From Piscirickettsiaceae bacterium (GTDB lineage Bacteria > Pseudomonadota > Gammaproteobacteria > Nitrosococcales > Methylophagaceae), in assembly GCA_030627065.1 (NCBI GenBank), contig DAOUSV010000101.1, forward strand, positions 1-6,088: a stretch of DNA of 6,088 bases, written 5' to 3'. The notes under the pieces were generated by a model that was not told where the DNA came from, did not search any database, and worked only from the letters and a program-made list of their open reading frames with translations. Shown in pieces: positions 5,307 through 6,088 of this stretch. The position numbers and the translations under genes are program-made. Positions within the stretch are counted from its first letter, which is position 1. Each line of letters begins with the position of its first letter.

Positions 5307-6088
5307 ATGAGCACAACAATAGATATAAAAGCAAAGTGGTATGAAGCTAATTTAAGTACGGCTAGGGAAAGTCGTAAGAAGTGGTATGAAGTCAGTAAAG
5401 AGCCCGTGAAAGAATCAGGTACACATTGGTATGAAGCCAATATGAAGCAACATCGTGATACTAAAAGTAAATGGTATGAGGCGAATTTAAAACAGGCTGT
5501 GACTAGCGTTAGAGCGACGCGTAAAAAATGGTATCAAGCTAATCAACAGAAAACGAATAACAGTGTTGCTTGGAATAACGTTAATATGCAGTCTGGCCCA
5601 CATGCTGAGATTAAGAAGAAGTGGTATCAGGCTAATTTAGAACAAGCTCGAGCTAGTCAGGCTAAGTGGTATGAAGCTAATTTAGATAACACGGCAACTG
5701 AAAAGCATTGGTTTGAATTTAATGATGAGAAGCACAGTGAAACTAAGAAAAAATGGTATAAAGCCAACTTAGAGCAAGCTCGTAGTCATCAGAAGAATAA
5801 AAAATGGTATGACGCTAATATTTCCGTAAATCCACATATCGACATTAAAACAAAGTGGTATCAAGCTAATCTTACTCAAGCTAGAACGAAACGTATTAAG
5901 AAAAAATGGTTTGAAGCGAATACTGAGGCAACTCGTGAAGGGCATGCAAAGTGGTATGACGCTAATAAGAAACCTGCTGCCGTATTAACTGCAACGCCAT
6001 GGTATGAAGCAAATATAGTGAAACATCTTGATACTAAGAAGAAATGGTATGAGGCTAATCTTGAAGCTGCTCGTGCAAGTCAAAAAAA
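5307..6088 (+). CDS. W-Y-x-A-N tandem-repeat protein, partial (3' end outside window)
   Basis: An open frame of 260 codons without a stop that leaves the window. I know no family for it. The start is supported by AAGAGG 8 nt upstream and by the first repeat beginning at residue 10. The visible protein consists almost wholly of repeats with core K-W-[YF]-x-A-N-[L/x]; tryptophans stand at 11, 26, 41, 56, 75, 89, 106, 121, 135, 150, 167, 184, 201, 216, 232 and 247. Twelve of the 16 are exactly W-Y-x-A-N, and 15 have Asn at W+4. It has about 51 Lys or Arg against 29 Asp or Glu, 16 Trp (6 percent), three Gly and no Cys. There is no signal peptide or membrane segment at the N-terminus, so it is probably cytoplasmic unless exported by a route needing a C-terminal signal. 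Linkers such as LEQARASQ and KHLDTKKK look helical. A helical solenoid, a coiled-coil rod, a nucleic-acid binder or a multi-copy peptide precursor are all possible; none is shown. Confidence 0.85.
   Translation, partial: MSTTIDIKAKWYEANLSTARESRKKWYEVSKEPVKESGTHWYEANMKQHRDTKSKWYEANLKQAVTSVRATRKKWYQANQQKTNNSVAWNNVNMQSGPHAEIKKKWYQANLEQARASQAKWYEANLDNTATEKHWFEFNDEKHSETKKKWYKANLEQARSHQKNKKWYDANISVNPHIDIKTKWYQANLTQARTKRIKKKWFEANTEATREGHAKWYDANKKPAAVLTATPWYEANIVKHLDTKKKWYEANLEAARASQK
5334..6088 (+). repeat. Degenerate protein-coding tandem repeat, 16 units of about 45 bp
   Basis: Each unit is anchored by TGG TAT followed by a codon pattern for x-A-N. Spacing between successive Trp codons is 15 residues in seven of 15 intervals, 17 in four, 14 in two, and 16 and 19 once each. 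Units fall into types: A (KKKWYxANLEQARxSQ, Trp at 11, 56, 106, 150, 184, 247), B (the unit following A, with a variable linker) and C (ending H-x-D-T-K-x-K, Trp at 41, 89, 135, 232). The order A-B-C repeats with a period of roughly 45-50 residues in the first three rounds, then becomes irregular. The array continues past the window end. Confidence 0.9.

Noticed and set aside
5334..6088. CRISPR array or non-coding satellite as explanation of the repeats
   Set aside because: Units are not identical at DNA level, spacing varies only in whole codons, the frame stays open throughout, and similarity is strongest at the amino-acid level.

Overview
The window looks like chromosomal DNA of a motile, respiring, AT-rich gammaproteobacterium. 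The evidence is an RNase R with the enterobacterial-type catalytic block, a CheW-receiver fusion of the CheV type, a proteobacterial Coq7 di-iron hydroxylase for ubiquinone synthesis, a PilZ-domain protein and a CCA-encoding tRNA-His with the extra G-1. Genus cannot be fixed from the sequence alone. No insertion sequence, integrase, CRISPR array or phage gene was seen.

Layout. Positions 46-122 (minus) hold tRNA-His with its own good sigma70-type promoter (182-209), placed in the short gap after rnr. rnr (226-2394, minus) encodes an RNase R that stops right after its S1 domain and lacks the long lysine-rich tail of the E. coli enzyme. A 329-bp gap (2395-2723) separates rnr from cheV and carries regulatory sequence for both divergent genes. 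cheV (2724-3680, plus) and coq7 (3691-4335, plus, GTG start) are 10 bp apart, and the coq7 ribosome binding site overlaps the cheV stop codon. coq7 converges on a small PilZ-domain gene (4342-4644, minus), and one perfect hairpin spans both stop codons. A 154-bp divergent gap then leads to a small unknown exported protein (4799-5233, plus).

The right edge holds the most unusual object: an open frame from 5307 that runs off the window (260 codons visible, no stop). It is built from 16 copies of a degenerate motif of the form K-W-Y-x-A-N-L, spaced about 15 residues apart, and appears to be organised in A-B-C triplets. It is basic, has no cysteine, is very rich in Trp, and has no signal peptide or membrane segment. 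I do not recognise this family.

How the genes relate. cheV (array coupling and signal damping) and PilZ (c-di-GMP sensing) both point to control of motility, and coq7 supplies the respiratory quinone pool. rnr and tRNA-His are housekeeping genes of RNA metabolism. The exported protein and the repeat protein lie in tandem on the same strand and look like lineage-specific genes next to this core; any functional link between them is only inferred from adjacency.
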